NCBI GenBank assembly: GCA_030762895.1
Contig: CM061070.1
Coordinates: forward strand, 33,321,652 to 33,385,651
Direction: 5' to 3'
Origin: Sophora flavescens
Lineage: Eukaryota > Streptophyta > Magnoliopsida > Fabales > Fabaceae
DNA length: 64,000 nt
The translations under genes were made by a program, and so were the position numbers. Below the pieces are notes generated by a model that was not told where the DNA came from, ran no database searches, and saw only the letters and a list, made by a program, of their open reading frames with translations. Shown piece by piece: positions 1-12,003 of the stretch; within the stretch, counting starts at the first letter, position 1; each line of letters opens with the position of its first letter.

Positions 1-652
1 AGCATATCAAGTTATCAGTCTCAACGGATCCTAGCATTTAAGGCTATGTCTAAACGGATACAATTTGAAGACCGTTGAAGAAGTTCAAGATAGACAAGCA
101 TTCATTCTATAAATACTGGAAGAACCTCAGTAGAATAGTAACAAGATATACAAGCTCTGATATCAAGTGCAAAAACTCTGCTGAATTTGTAAAACAAGTT
201 TACTTGCAAACCCTACTAATCTTAAACTATCATATTCTCACACATAGTGAGTTCTTAGATCAAATCTGTTAATCTCTTTGTTAGAGCAAGAGCTTGAAGA
301 GGCTTGGTAGAGAAAGAATACTTGTAGCCTGAAGAGGTGTTGAATACTTGTAATCTATTTTGGAGAATAGTGGAGAAAAACCTTCGGGTAGAAGGGACTG
401 GACGTTGCTCTTGGTTGGAAGAGAGTGAACTAGGATAAAACACGTGTGATTTTTCTAACCCTTATCTTTTACAGCTTGTTATACTAACTGTGGGTTTTGA
501 ATCTGAGTTTGTTAACTCTTTAAAAAGGTTTTCCTGTTTGTGTGTTGCTTTTATTGTTTTGCTTGTAAAAGGTTTGAGGAAAAGGCTTTTTCGAAAAACT
601 GTTAAGAAACACAATTCAACCCCCCTTCTTGTGTTTCCCGGTGTCAACTTCA
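1..652 (+). repeat. 5' LTR of copia A (3' portion only)
   Basis: The sequence ends in TTCA three bases before the primer binding site, as expected of an LTR end. It contains a TATA box near 108 followed by roughly 540 bp of R/U5-type leader. The C-run near 610-625 next to the LTR end is typical of SIRE-type elements. The U3 start is outside the window. The 3' LTR pieces at 22496-22602 and 44448-45047 belong to the U3 part and so do not overlap this piece. The small ORFs here are incidental. Confidence 0.8.
108..115 (+). promoter_or_regulatory. TATA box of copia A 5' LTR
   Basis: TATAAATA in the context TTCTATAAATACTGG, about 545 bp before the LTR end. This is a plausible U3/R boundary promoter of the retroelement. 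Confidence 0.5.
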
Positions 653-654
653 GT

Positions 655-666
655 TGGTATCAGAGC
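655..666 (+). other. Primer binding site of copia A
   Basis: TGGTATCAGAGC lies two bases after the LTR end. It is complementary to the 3' end of initiator tRNA-Met, the usual primer of plant copia elements, and fixes the end of the 5' LTR. Confidence 0.9.
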
Positions 667-723
667 TCAGCCTCGAAAGGGTTGAGCATCTAACAAGTGC
701 CGAGGGAGTATGATCCAACAGGC

Positions 724-1434
724 ATGGATACAGAAGGACATGCAATCAACAGAGCTCCTCTCTTTGATGGTAGTGATTATGACTATTGGAAAAAGAGAAT
801 GATGGCTTTTCTTGATGCACAAAATGTGGATATCTGGGAGTTGATTGAAACTGGCTATACTGAGCCAATAGGTGATGCTGGAGCTGCTATTCCTAGAGCT
901 CAATTGACTCAAGAGCAGAAAACTCAACATTAACTCAATCTGAAAGCTAAGCACTATTTGATGTGTGCTATCACCAGATCTAAGCATGATAAAGTCCATA
1001 GTTGTAGAACTCCTAAGGAAATATGGGATACTCTTGCCCTAGCTCATGAAAGGTCATCCCAAGTCAAGGAGTCAAAGATAAACATGCTGGTTCATCAGTG
1101 TGAACTATTTAAAATGTGGTAACATGAAACCATAGATCAAATGTTTGGAAGATTCCAAACCATCACCAACAGTCTTAGATCTCTTGGAATAACCTATGAG
1201 AATAGAGATCATGTCAAAAAAATTTTGAGGAGCTTGCATAAACAGTGGAGACCTAAGGTCACTTCTATTTAGGAGGCAAAGAACCTCAATACTCTCACTT
1301 TGGAGGAACTTCTTGGATTTATGAAAGTTCATGAGCTTGAGCTCAATGAATAAGAGACTTCCAGAAAAGGAAAGTATGTTGCCCAAATTACTAAAGATCG
1401 ACTTGGTAAGTTTGATGCTAATTAGATAATGTAA
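724..1434 (+). pseudogene. Copia A gag, truncated
   Basis: The start is taken at ATG 724 because the family signature RAPLFDG...YWKKRM follows at once (N-terminal DUF4219-like gag segment). The reading continues through a gag core (motifs KEIWDTL, FGRFQTI, LRSLHKQWRPKV) to about 1434. Stops occur at 931-933, near 1120, near 1270 and near 1350, so it is dead. No zinc knuckle is seen because the 3' part of gag, protease and most of integrase are deleted. The frame then enters the end of integrase at about 1435. Confidence 0.85.
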
Positions 1435-1984
1435 TTCTGTTAGGGTATTCTGAATCATCAAAATGGTTTAGAGTTTACAATTCTAGAACCTTAGTAGTAG
1501 AAGAATGTATACGTGTTAAGTTTGATGACAAGCATCCTGATAAGAAATTATCAGAGCTTGATGAAGCTATTGCAGATTTAAATCTCAAAGATTATGAAAA
1601 TCAAGCAAATGTCAAACCTGATGATCAAATGGACGACCCTCAACAACATGAGTCAGAAACTTCCACTTCTCAACAAGAAAATGTTCAGAGATCTTTGTTC
1701 TTCAAGAATTATCATCCACAAGATCAAATCATTGGGAATCCTAATGATAGGCTAATAACCATATCTACATTCAGAGAGCAAGATGATTATGCACTAGTCT
1801 CTGAGTTAGAGCCAAAAATAGTAGACGAAGCTCTATTGGACGAGGGCTGGATTCTAGCAATGCAGGAAGAACTGAACCAGTTTGAGAGAAGTGAAGTATG
1901 GACTCTTGTGCCTTTACTAAAAGAAAAATCAGTTATTGGAACCAAATGGGTTTATAGAAACAAGCTTGATGAAAATGGTAAGGT
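1435..1984 (+). pseudogene. Copia A pol, integrase end joined to 5' part of RT
   Basis: From about 1440 the translation reads LGYSESSKWFRVYN, the usual copia block just after integrase. It then passes through an acidic linker into the RT start with EEGW-type motifs (DEGWILAMQEELNQF, TKWVYRNKLDENGKV). RT stops abruptly at 1984 where the CACTA begins. The RT frame resumes at 18302 with [13 protein letters not shown]. The join of gag to the integrase end at about 1434 is an internal deletion. Confidence 0.88.
1982..1984 (+). other. Left 3-bp target site duplication (GGT) of the CACTA
   Basis: GGT at 1982-1984 is repeated at 18299-18301. CACTA elements duplicate 3 bp. Deleting the transposon and one GGT leaves AAG-GTG-ATA-AGA across the junction, which restores the copia RT frame (GKV-IRNK). 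Confidence 0.92.
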
Positions 1985-2155
1985 CGCTAGTGCAGAAAAG
2001 GGATTCCACATCGGTTATTTTTGGCTTTTCACATCGGTTTTAAAACTGATGTTGAAAAGACCGATGTGGTTTATTGCCACTTTTTACATCGGTTTTAAAA
2101 CCGATGTTTAAAGTACATTTTTAACAGCGGTTTTTACAAAAACCGATGTCGAAAG
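1985..2155. repeat. Left subterminal repeats of the CACTA
   Basis: About eight copies of the 9-mer ACATCGGTT, its complement AACCGATGT or one-base variants, mostly in head-to-head pairs. Clusters like this are the transposase-binding subterminal region of CACTA elements. From 2156 to 2454 I see only AT-rich sequence with no recognisable feature. Confidence 0.85.
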
Positions 2156-2454
2156 TTCATTTGTCAATTGGTAACCTATTGGAAATATCATTTTTTTTTT
2201 GAAACTGTTATTTACATTTCTATCATTCATTTCCCCTGTTTCAGTAATAATATATGCAGATCAATACCAGAATAACATACTCTAAATATTCTCAACAAAC
2301 ACTTTTGTACAACACTTCACACAATTAATATATACTGAATTTATTAAGAACAATACATATGTACGTTTCATATCAAAATACATATGATCAGTCAAAAGTA
2401 CACTATAGCTATTACATGATAAGTTTTTATACTAACTACATATATATATACAAA

Positions 2455-5400
2455 CTATGGTTGGTACACTTCAAGAAAAAAAGTTGCCCAACGCCTCCTT
2501 ATGTTGTTGATGTCGGAATCAGATAATGGAGTTGGATTGTTGAATATCCGCAAGTTTAATTGGACAAAAGATTATATCTTTTAAGTAATAAACTAACATA
2601 AAACATATAACGAATCTATAACCGTTACTTCTGATTGTTATCAATTAACATTTACCTCGTTCCATCTTTCAGTGATCCTGGAGGAGATAATTTCCAACAT
2701 CCACTGCGTCACATAGTATCCACATTCCCATGATCCACGTTGTATACGTGACTACGTACAAATGAAACCCAATTAGAATATGAGGAATGAAATAGAAATC
2801 AATAATTATACCCACTGCATTTGATGCATTTGAACAAATAAATACCTTACTTTAGGAATAATCCATCTGATAGCCCGACACCTTTCACCACGCAACACGT
2901 GGTTTGCATTAATAGAACTATCATGACAAAATAAACATTAATTAAAGTATAGCTAATAGATTTCAGATAATTAAAATAACTGCATTAATGATTATAAAGT
3001 ATTTTAACGCTTACGTTTCGATGATCGTCTTCAGTTCATTCACCGGCTTATTTCCAATTGAGCAGAAGAAGACCACGACGTTCATCCTAGGGTACAAGAT
3101 CAACAGTTGCCAATGCTTGCTGTATTTGCGGAACAGTTAGTGACTAAGACATATATAGTTATAATTAAATAACTGGTACTTACTTATTGAGATAAGGCGC
3201 AAGGTAGAATTGATGATCGTCTCGAGCAAGTATATCACGTATGGTGGTGACCCGATCTTCTGATGCTAGGAGAACATCACCCTGAATGAACATGGGGTCA
3301 ATGAACCCATAAAGGGCGAGGTTACCCTGATCAACTAACATACGATGCAGATGCCTAATATATTGAGAAAACATGTTAATTATCATAGTATTTAAAAATT
3401 AATTACTTAACTTATAAATAAAATGTACTTACGTGCACCATAATGATAGGTGTGCAGAACTAGCCATTTCTTTATTGAGTATAATCTCCATAAGTTCCTT
3501 CTTTGTGATATACAGTTCATCACCTAGACTGGCATCATGTTCCAACCTTACCTAAGCTGCGTCATTCTCCATGGTGACAACCTATATAGCCAGAAGTTTA
3601 AAAACATCACCAGGTGCCCCTTTGTCGATCCCCTAAACAACAAAGATATATATTAGTAATCACAGATAATTAAGTTACTTCATTCGTAATTAACTAAATG
3701 GTCAAATGAATACCTTGGCAGGAGCAGACATCTCTGGTCTTCCTGGATCCGACCTTTTAGGCAGAATATCATTTCCAACATCCTATAACGAATAAAAATA
3801 AAGCTTTAATTATCTTTAAACAATAATAAATAATTTCAACTATGAATATAGAAAAACACAACTAACTGAATACCTCAGATGCAACAAGAAAGATGACCAG
3901 TCTTCTTGGCCAGAGGATGAAGTTACCGGGGGCCTGACCCACTGTTTGAACCTCCTCAGTGGGCACAGGGACTCGAGCATCAGCATCTCGAATAATCTCA
4001 ACAACGACCCTCAGCTGATCATCCGGTAATAAATGATGGTGTATGGTATTACCTAAGTTATTATGTGCCCTCCCCAATGCCACTAAGCGGCGATCATGAT
4101 GATCATCAATATACAGCTCACACCTATCAGGGTCGTCATCATCATCATCATCACCACCATCATCATCATTTTCAGGCTGATGAGGAGGATCACATAAGCC
4201 CTTAGTGCTCACATGGACAGAGGGTTGGACAGAGGGTTGGACACCGGCTGTCATCTGCTGGGACACAGAAGTAAATATTGCCATCTGCTGGGCAAACTGC
4301 TCGGCCATCTCCTATCTAAGCTCAGCTGCAATCTCCTGTTTTAGCCGTGCTCTATCTGCATCAACATCCCTGTGGCATTGGTGTGAAGATGAACCATGGT
4401 ATTGGCGAATGCCGACGCCCCATCCAACACCAATGACACGGCCCAGGTGGTCTGGTTTACCGATGGCAGCAGCTAAGATATCATCGCGTCCTCTAGGAAC
4501 AAAGGTTCCTTGGGTTACCTGCTCATCCAAGGCTTCCTATCACATATAAAATATCAGGTCACATTATAATTCGGTAACAATCTTAAAATGACAATTACAA
4601 TTCAAACTATACTTACAATCTTCTCAGCTACTTGGCGGGCCTCCTCAGATGTATATTGTCCCATTTTTCTTTGTCGGGCCCTCTTCCATTTACGATGGCG
4701 TGGGGGTGGAGGTGGATCAACAACCTCTGGATGATTTTCAGCATTAGGATCCGCCTGAGATGCTGCTTCCTGACGTGCTTTCTTTTCCTCTTCCACCATT
4801 ATCTGACCAAGCTTTTTATATCCCCCACAAGACATGACATGGGGGTAGACATTCTTGCTTTTGTTTTTCTGCCCCTTTTCCCTCTTCTCCTGTTATAAAT
4901 AGAAGACAATTAAATTACATAAGTAAATAAAATTAATGAAATTAGATAAATTTAGAGACAAATCAAATAAGTTAACCTGAAAGCTGGGATCATGTCAGCT
5001 CTGAACAAAGCGATCCCACGTCGCCTGGTCAAGAAACAGGTACACCTCAAGTGGGTTCTTTTGACATGTTGGATTGAATACATAGTATCTGCCCAGGTCG
5101 GCCTTAAAAGCCCTCCAACGCTAGCCAGCATACTTTAGCAAACGCTTATTCATAATGTACGTATCTGGTATGTCAAAAGTAAGCTACATTAAGACCAAAA
5201 GAATCAACGAATTACTGTATGATACTATTAAGATTAAAATAAAGTAGATACAGACAAACACAGGACGTAAAAGTATAGATACTAGAATATTCTCCCATAT
5301 CTGATCCTTCACGTCCGCCGGTACATCTTTCCAAATATCAATGAGTATACTAGGCTTGCTCCTAGCAAGGGTCGTCACAAAACTGTTAAACTGCTATGCC

Positions 5401-5567
5401 ATTGGCCCAATAGGATTGAGGTTATTATCAAAGTCTATTCTTATCCTTTGATTTGAACCACGGTTGGCAGTCAAATTCCTCATTTGTGTGGCACGTCTAC
5501 CCTTTCTACCCGTAGACGGGGTCTCCGACCCGCTGCATGAAGGAGGGATATCCTCAGGATCAGCCAT
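2455..5567 (-). pseudogene. CACTA second gene: Transposase_24/TNPA-like protein with Ulp1-type C-terminal protease
   Basis: The start MADPEDIPPS at 5567 lies just after a polypyrimidine-CAG acceptor. Exons recognised going leftwards: the KDVPADVKDQIWENI block (about 5380-5290); LTFDIPDTYIMNKRLLKYAG...KADLGRYYVF (about 5195-5000); KNVYPHVMSCGGYKKL with a PPPPPRHRKWKRAR segment (about 4860-4620); and DHLGRVIGVGWGVG (about 4460). A Gln/Asp-rich region with EMAEQFAQQM and an acidic run follows (4310-3860). The C-terminal part has HWQLLILYPRMNVV at about 3120-3050 and SWECGYYVTQWMLEII at about 2735-2675, the His and Cys boxes of a C48 (Ulp1/SUMO protease) domain. It ends RRRWATFFLEVYQP with a stop at 2455. 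In-frame stops (for example about 5393, 5135 and 5000) show decay. The likely role in the family is binding subterminal repeats; the protease role is unknown. Confidence 0.85.
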
Positions 5568-5600
5568 GTATACCTGTTTAAACAAAAAAAAAATTTTATT

Positions 5601-7006
5601 TGTTGAGTCACCGACAAGTGTACCGGGTCGTCGTAAGTAATAAAATAACACGGTAAGAATTTACCGAGGTCGAACACAAGGATTGGGGTACCAATTCTAC
5701 CAATTCGTGGAAAATTAGATACGTTGGTCAAGCGAGGCGAGTGGTTGAGGGAGATAAAATATAAGGTCGCAATCTAAATTAACAAATCTAATAAAATAAT
5801 TAACTAAAAATCTGAGATTAAAATGTCCAAGGTCACAAATCCACCTACCCAATCATGCATACCCAAGTGATGATGAATTCCTCCCTAAGTTCAATTACAA
5901 TGTCAACCAGGACCCCCAAATTCTCCTAAATCCACTGTCATGCTCATTAGGACGTATTCGATGATTGGATTAATTACTTACTAGGTCTCATAACCCTAAT
6001 CATCAAACTCTATTAAACCTGGTTCCCTATAAGGTTGCACCGATCTCCTACTCACTCTCGTGCAATAGTCGATCGATGATCCCAATTCAAGTTCTAAAAC
6101 GCGAATTGCCTCCTAAGCCTCATCACGTTTAACTAGTCAATCACGCATGCATATGATCAACACAATCAAATCAGAATTGGAAAACATTAATTGAAAAAAA
6201 GGGAGAAAGACATACATCACATCGAATCTACACCGCCATGGGTGGCTTCATTGTTCCCTCAGACGAGGGGATTAGTTCCTCATGCTCATAGACAAACAAT
6301 CGGACATAACCACCATAGTAAAATAAGAAAAAGAAAAGAGGAGACACAGCTCCAGAAACACAAGGATTCACCCCTAAACGCTACAAAACAATGGTAATGC
6401 TGGCCTCCTTCTTCTGATCTGAAACGGCCTATAAATAGCGATTCTGGTTCTCGCCCGCTCGCGAGGCGAGTGGGTTCTCGTGAGGTGAGCATTAAAATTG
6501 GCACGCATTCAAAATGGACTCTCGCAAGGCGAGCAGCCTCTCGCGGGGCGAATTTCATTTTTGGCTCCATCCTGAGTTTGAATGCTCGCGAGGCGAACTG
6601 TGATTAGCGAGGCGAGACCGAAAAGATGACTTCTATGGCACTGTCAGGCCTTCGGGCTCGCGGGGCGAGACAGAAAAGGTGACTGTTGCTCTTTAGGCTG
6701 GTCTTCAGGCTCGCGTGGCGAGATCCTGTTTCGCGAGGCGAAACTTCCAGGTTTGCTTTTCCACTGTTTTCTTCATCTTCCTTGACTCTAAGAGCTTCAC
6801 TTTTAACCTGAAACAACAAAAGAAAACAAAAAGCGTAATTCTATTCAAAATAGACTAAAAACTACTAAAAATGCCTAGAACGAGTCAAAGTCCAACTTAG
6901 GAACAAAACAAGGTAAATTTGGGCGAAAACGAGATTGAACTCGAATAATTTGCACAAAAACCACAGTCTATCTAGTTATAAAACTAGATAAGCCAGAGGC
7001 TTATCA
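5601..7006 (-). mobile_element. Solo LTR related to LARD1, in the 5' intron of the CACTA second gene
   Basis: Read on the minus strand it starts TGATAAGCCTCTGGC and ends ...GACTCAACA, matching the LARD1 LTR along its length, including the block TACCGGGTCGTCG near its end. The flanks TTATT (5596-5600) and TTAGT (7007-7011) are a probable 5-bp duplication with one change. No internal retroelement sequence remains, so it is a solo LTR made by LTR-LTR recombination. It has a TATA-like TATTTATA on the minus strand (6430-6437). Directly upstream of that, at 6450-6745, is an array of CTCGC..GCGAG palindromes. It sits 34 bp before the ATG at 5567 in the same orientation as that gene. Confidence 0.88.
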
Positions 7007-7067
7007 TTAGTATGTCAGGATAAATATCAAACATAACTTATAAATATCGATCATGTGAAGTTGTGTT

Positions 7068-7601
7068 CATGAAGATGGGGCCTAGCCGTGACAGCCATCA
7101 CGGCCATGATCGAGTAGAGCTGAAAAGAGAGAATGGAAAAGTCAGAACTGGTCACGGCCAGCCCTCACAGGAAGAACTGATCACGGTCTAGCCGTGATGG
7201 TGGTCACGGTCGTGACAGACCAACCAGTGAAGCAACCTCCAAGGCAGAACTGATCACGGCCTAGCCGTGACAGGTATCACGGCCGTGACAGACCAACCGG
7301 TGAAGCAACCTCCAAGGCAGAATCAGTCACGACCTAGCCGTGACAGGCATCACGGTCGTGACTCGTGATACCACCACTGGTGTTCCTTTGTGTATCCTTT
7401 GTCCACCAATTGGAAAAATCCAGTCTTGGAGCCATTTCCACTATGGTGGATTAGACACAGATTCACACTTTATAACACTTCACACACATAACAACACAAG
7501 TATACACAGAACAGGGACTCAACACACAAACTTCATCAAAGGGATCATAACGAGGCACTAACACACTCATGACAGAGCCTAGACATGCAGTTGTACATGG
7601 A
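7068..7601. repeat. Upstream block copy 1 of the CACTA, with ATCACGG palindrome array
   Basis: The block begins CATGAAGATGG and ends CATGCAGTTGTACATGG. It recurs at 16925-17314 in the same orientation. It contains repeated units of the form ATCACGGCCTAGCCGTGAT, spacer, TCACGGTCGTGAC, AGACCAACC. This copy has about 150 extra bases (7390-7555) absent from the other copy. It lies upstream of the second CACTA gene (5567 down), between that gene and the end of TNP2. No gene is seen in it. Confidence 0.8.
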
Positions 7602-7684
7602 CATAACTTATAAATATCGATCAACGTACGTAAACATAACTTATAAATATCAATGTAAACATATAATATGCCTTTAAACATAAC

Positions 7685-10151
7685 TCAAACTAAACTTACT
7701 TTGTGGTCAATTAGTAAATTTCTCCCATAACCCTTCTTGGTGATCATTACGAGTAGCATGTACATCATCCACTTCTTTTTCCTCATTGAAATTAGGCTCT
7801 CGTGTTGAGAAAGAAGGAGTATCAGAAATATCAAGAGTTGAATCTTGATTTCCCTCACTACCATTATACATGTTTTTCCTTGGAGAACCACTGACCACCT
7901 TTTGTTAGAAGGATCACGAATATAAAACACTTGTTTTGCTTGGGATGCCATGATGAAAGGCTCTTCTTTATTACCTACCTTATTAAGGTCCACCAATTTG
8001 AATCCTAACTCATCGGTTTGCACACCATTGTTACTGTAAACCCACTGACATTTAAAAACAGATACTCTAAACTTCGTGTAATCAACCTCCCATATCTCTT
8101 CAATGATTCCAAAGTATGAAACGGATGCCATAACAGGGTTTTTATCTTTCGAACTAGAGAAATGCATGGACTCAGTGACAACCATAACCCCACTATTTTG
8201 CATAGTACTTTTGTCATCCTGGGAGTTTGTATAGAAGGAAAACTTATTGATATCGTACCCACTCCAGCATATGACATCAAAGTTAGGCCCCTGTGCTAGC
8301 CATTTTAATGTATCAGAAGCAATACCATCCTTTGCAATTTTTTATTTAAACCAGTTCAAGAAAGTCTTGTTATGCTTGTTCAAAAACCATTTTTCATTCA
8401 TTCTAGGGTAAGTTTCATTGATGATGCTTTTGTGCTCACATAAGTATGGTTCAACCTCATCAGTGTTATTCAATATATACAAATGTGCTTGAAGAACTTC
8501 CTCCCGATCCATGCTCTTAACAGTGATACCTCGTGTACCCTTACCATCATATCTTCCTTTGTGACGAGACTTCGGAAGCCCTACAGGTTCCGCTTTTGAC
8601 ATGTAGTCCGTACAAAACTCAATAGCTTCTTCTGCAACATACTTTTCAACAATAGATGCTTCGGGACGGTGTGGATTCTTCATATATCCTTTCAAGATCT
8701 TCATGTATCGCTCAATCGGGTACATCCACCTTAAATAAATGGGGACGCACAATCTAATCTCCCTCACTAGATGAACAATCAAATGAACCATGATGTCAAC
8801 AAATGAAGGTGGAAAATACATCTCCAATTGGCACAAGATAATGTCTGCCTCATGTTCCATGTCATCCAACTTTTTAGTGTCAATGACCTTGCTACATATA
8901 GCATTGAAGAATAAGCATAACCTAGTAATGGCATGTCTGACTTTTTTAGGCAATATGTCACGAATGGCCACCGGTAGTAGTTGTTGCATCAAGACATGAC
9001 AATCATAAGACTTTAAGCCAACTAATTTGAGATATTTCATTGAGACAAGTCTTTTGATATTTGAAGAGTAACCCTGTGGCACTTTGACTCCCCGTAGACA
9101 TTCACAGAAACTTCTTTTCTCTTTTTTTGATAAAGTATGACATGCTGGGGGCAAATAAGTCTTCTTATCCCCCACTTTAAGTGGATCTAACTGCTCTCGT
9201 ATACCCATCGCAACTAGATCCAGACGAGCATTCATACCATCCTTTGTCTTGCCTTGAATGTTGAGAAGCATTCCGATTAAACTGTCACACACATTTTTCT
9301 CCACATGCATCACATCAATACAATGTCTTACATCAAGCTTGTACCAGTATGGAAGATCAAAGAATATCGACCTCTTCTTCCATATTTTCTTCTCGGTAGC
9401 CTTCTTCCGGGTCTTCCCATAGATAACATTAGTGTTGTTCACCCTTTCATAAACTTGCTCTCCAGTCAAGGCCACCGGAGAAATTTCATTCTCCGGAAGT
9501 CCATTGAAAGCTTTTCTCAATCTACAATAAGGATGATTACGACGGAGAAATCTCCGATGCCCAAGGTAAATTGTCTTCCTTCCATGTTGCAGTTGATGGT
9601 AACGTGTGCCTTCTTCACATATTGGACATGCTTTATGCCCCTTAACACTATACCCACACAGGTTCCCGTATGCTGGAAAGTCATTGATGGTGCAAAATAA
9701 CACGGCACGCAATCTGAATGTCTCACGGCAATACCCATTGATCACATCAACGCCTTCATCATACTTAACGTAATGTATTTGTGCTTCATGCACAACCAAG
9801 GAGACAGGTTATAAATTACCAGGAGAACAGGCCATGAACTGTGAATACTACTTAAGTTTCCATATGGATTCATTCCATCGGTAGCAAGTCCAAGCCTGAG
9901 GTTTCTGGGCTCATTGCCGAAATCCGGAAACAAACTATCAATTCTCTTCCATTGCAAAGAATCGGCCGGATGCCGAAGATGTCCATCACACTTCCTCTCA
10001 TCTGCATGCCATCAAATGTTCTTTGCGTCATTTACATTAGCAAACAATCGCTTGAACCACGGAATCACGGGAAGATACCATAACACCTTTGCAGGAGGAC
10101 CTTTGGTGACCACATCACAACTAGAATCACCATCCTTCACTTTGTAGCGTG
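7685..10151 (-). pseudogene. CACTA TNP2 transposase, central and C-terminal part
   Basis: Continues the frame of the N-terminal piece at 15818-16475 across LARD1: ECPRCGV is followed by SRYKVKDG. Blocks in order: WHADER..DGHLRHPADSLQW; LGLATDGMNPYGN with the first catalytic Asp of the family; HSSWPVLLVIYNLSPWLCMK; DVINGYCRETFRLRA..CTINDFPAYGN; CSV-KGHKACPIC; DVMHVEKNVCDSLIG; the DUF4218-type block (REIRLCVPIYLRWMYPIERY, about 8740-8640); and a DUF4216-like end (IIEEIWEVDYTKFRVSVFKC, about 8110-8040). Stops at about 10012 (NI*WHADER) and 8342, a frameshift near 7890, and a deletion near 9750-9770 with frame change show inactivation. The deleted part would normally include the GNDIDVYL segment with the next conserved Asp. 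Confidence 0.92.
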
Positions 10152-10156
10152 ATACC
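10152..10156 (+). other. Left target site duplication (ATACC) of LARD1
   Basis: ATACC at 10152-10156 recurs at 15813-15817 right after the element. Removing the insert plus one copy joins the TNP2 frame exactly. Confidence 0.95.
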
Positions 10157-11812
10157 TGATAAGCCTCTGGCTTATCTAGTTTTATGACTAGATGAACTAG
10201 GGTTTATGTGTCTATTTATTCGAGTTCACTCTCGTTTTCGCCCAAATTTGCCTTGTTTTGTTCCTGAGTTGGACTTTGACTCGTTTTACGCCTTTTGTGT
10301 AGTTTTTAGCTTATTTTGGATAGAATTACGCTTGTGGGTGCTTTTGTTGTTTCAGGTTAAATAAGTGAAGCTCCAAGAGTCAAGGAAAGTCGAAAAGCAG
10401 TGGAAATTGCAAGTCTGGAGGCACTCGCCTCGCGAGTGTATGCTCGCCCCGCGAGCCTGAAAGTCAACAAAGCAGCAAAAGTCATCACTTCTGTCTCGCC
10501 ACGCGAGAGGAGACTCGCCCCGCGAGATCATGAGGACCTGTAAGACAGAGACCATCACGGCCACGCCGTGATGAATACCATGCCCGTGGCAGTTTAAGGT
10601 TTGAAGACTCGCCCCGCGAGAGGACTCTCGCCTCGCGAGAGAATGAAGACCATGGAAGTCAGAGACCATCACGGCCCAGCCGTGATGAAGGACACAGCCC
10701 AGAATTGAAGATTCGCCCCGCGAACAGACGTTAGCCTCGCGAGAGTTCAAATTGAAAGTGCGCCAATTTTAATTCTCGCCTCGCGAAAATCTGCTCGCCC
10801 CGCGAACGAGCGCAGATCAGGAATCCTATTTAAAGGCTGTTGCAGATCAGAGGAGGATCCAACTGGAAGAGGCTGTAGGGCTTTTAGAGGGCCGCGAATC
10901 CTAGTAGTTTTCCACTGTTTAGAGTAGCGTTTAGAGTAGTTTCTTTTCTCTTTGGAGCTGCGTCTCCCTTTTTCTCATGGAGATTATGTCCGATCGCTTG
11001 TCTATGAGCATGAGGAACTAATCCCATCGTCCGAGGGAACGATGAAGCCACCCATAGCAGTGTAGATCCGATATGATGTATGTCTTTCTCCTTTAATTCA
11101 ATTCTTGTTTTCCGATTCTGATTTGAATGTTTGATCATATGTTTTGCGTGATTAATCAGTTAAACGTGTTTGAGGCCTAACGGCGATTTGCGTTTCAGAA
11201 CTTGAATCGGGATCATAAAGGTTTTCTAATTCTGACTTGATTGTGTTGATCATATGTGTTGCGTGATTGACTTGTTAACGTTGATGAGGCTTAGTCAGCG
11301 ATTCACGTTTAGAACTTGAATTAGGATCATCGATCGAATATTGCACGAGAGTGAGTAGGAGATCGGTGCGACCTTATAGGGAACAAGATTTAACAGAATT
11401 CGAGATTAGGATTATGAGACCTAGTAAGTAATTAATCTAATCGTCGAATACGTCCTAATGAGCACGAGAGTGGATTTAGGAGAATTTAGGGGTCCCGGTT
11501 GACATTGTAATTGAACTTAGGGAGGAATTCATCATCACTTGGGTGTACATATTGGGTAGGTGGATTTGTGACCTTGGATATTTTAATTTCTGATTTTTAG
11601 TTTAATTAGTTTATTTAGACTAGTTAATTGAATTTCGATATTAATCTCTCTTCTCTCTCTCAACCATTTTCTTCTGTAACTTGACCAACGTATCGGATTT
11701 CCCGCGGATTAGTCGAATTGGTAGCCCAATCCCTGAGTTCGACCTCAGTAATTACTTACCGTGTTATTTTTATTACTTGCGACGACCCGGTACACTTGCC
11801 GGAGTCACAACA
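10157..11812 (+). repeat. LARD1 5' LTR
   Basis: TATA-like TATTTAAAG at 10827-10835. The 385 bp directly before it (10421-10806) is packed with palindromes of two kinds: CTCGCCTCGCGAG/CTCGCCCCGCGAG and ATCACGGCCNAGCCGTGAT with its partner. After the TATA comes about 980 bp of leader with diverged duplicated segments (for example around 11140 and 11250, GTTGCGTGATTGA-type blocks). The minus-strand ORFs of about 130 and 84 codons in this LTR are shadows of the palindrome array. Confidence 0.95.
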
Positions 11813-11818
11813 AGTTTT

Positions 11819-11836
11819 TGGCGCCGTTGCCGGGGA
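11819..11836 (+). other. LARD1 primer binding site (tRNA-Asp type)
   Basis: TGGCGCCGTTGCCGGGGA, six bases after the 5' LTR. It is complementary to the 3' end of plant tRNA-Asp, the primer used by Athila-type gypsy elements. The same 18-mer is present in LARD2 at 60090. Confidence 0.92.
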
Positions 11837-12003
11837 TTGGCACAACCAGTTTTACTAATATTAGGGTAGTTTGATTATTTGGTTAAGTTACTTTTATTTT
11901 GATTTTTATTTTTAATTTCTATTATTATTCTCTATTTCTTGATCCCACTTGGTCTTGGCCCTGTTTTGTATGCAAGGTACCCTTTCAAGGCGGATTGCGA
12001 ATC

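Noticed and set aside
7085..7360. Palindrome array considered as a CRISPR-like array
   Set aside because: Repeats vary in sequence and spacing, spacers are not unique, and the context is a eukaryotic transposon.
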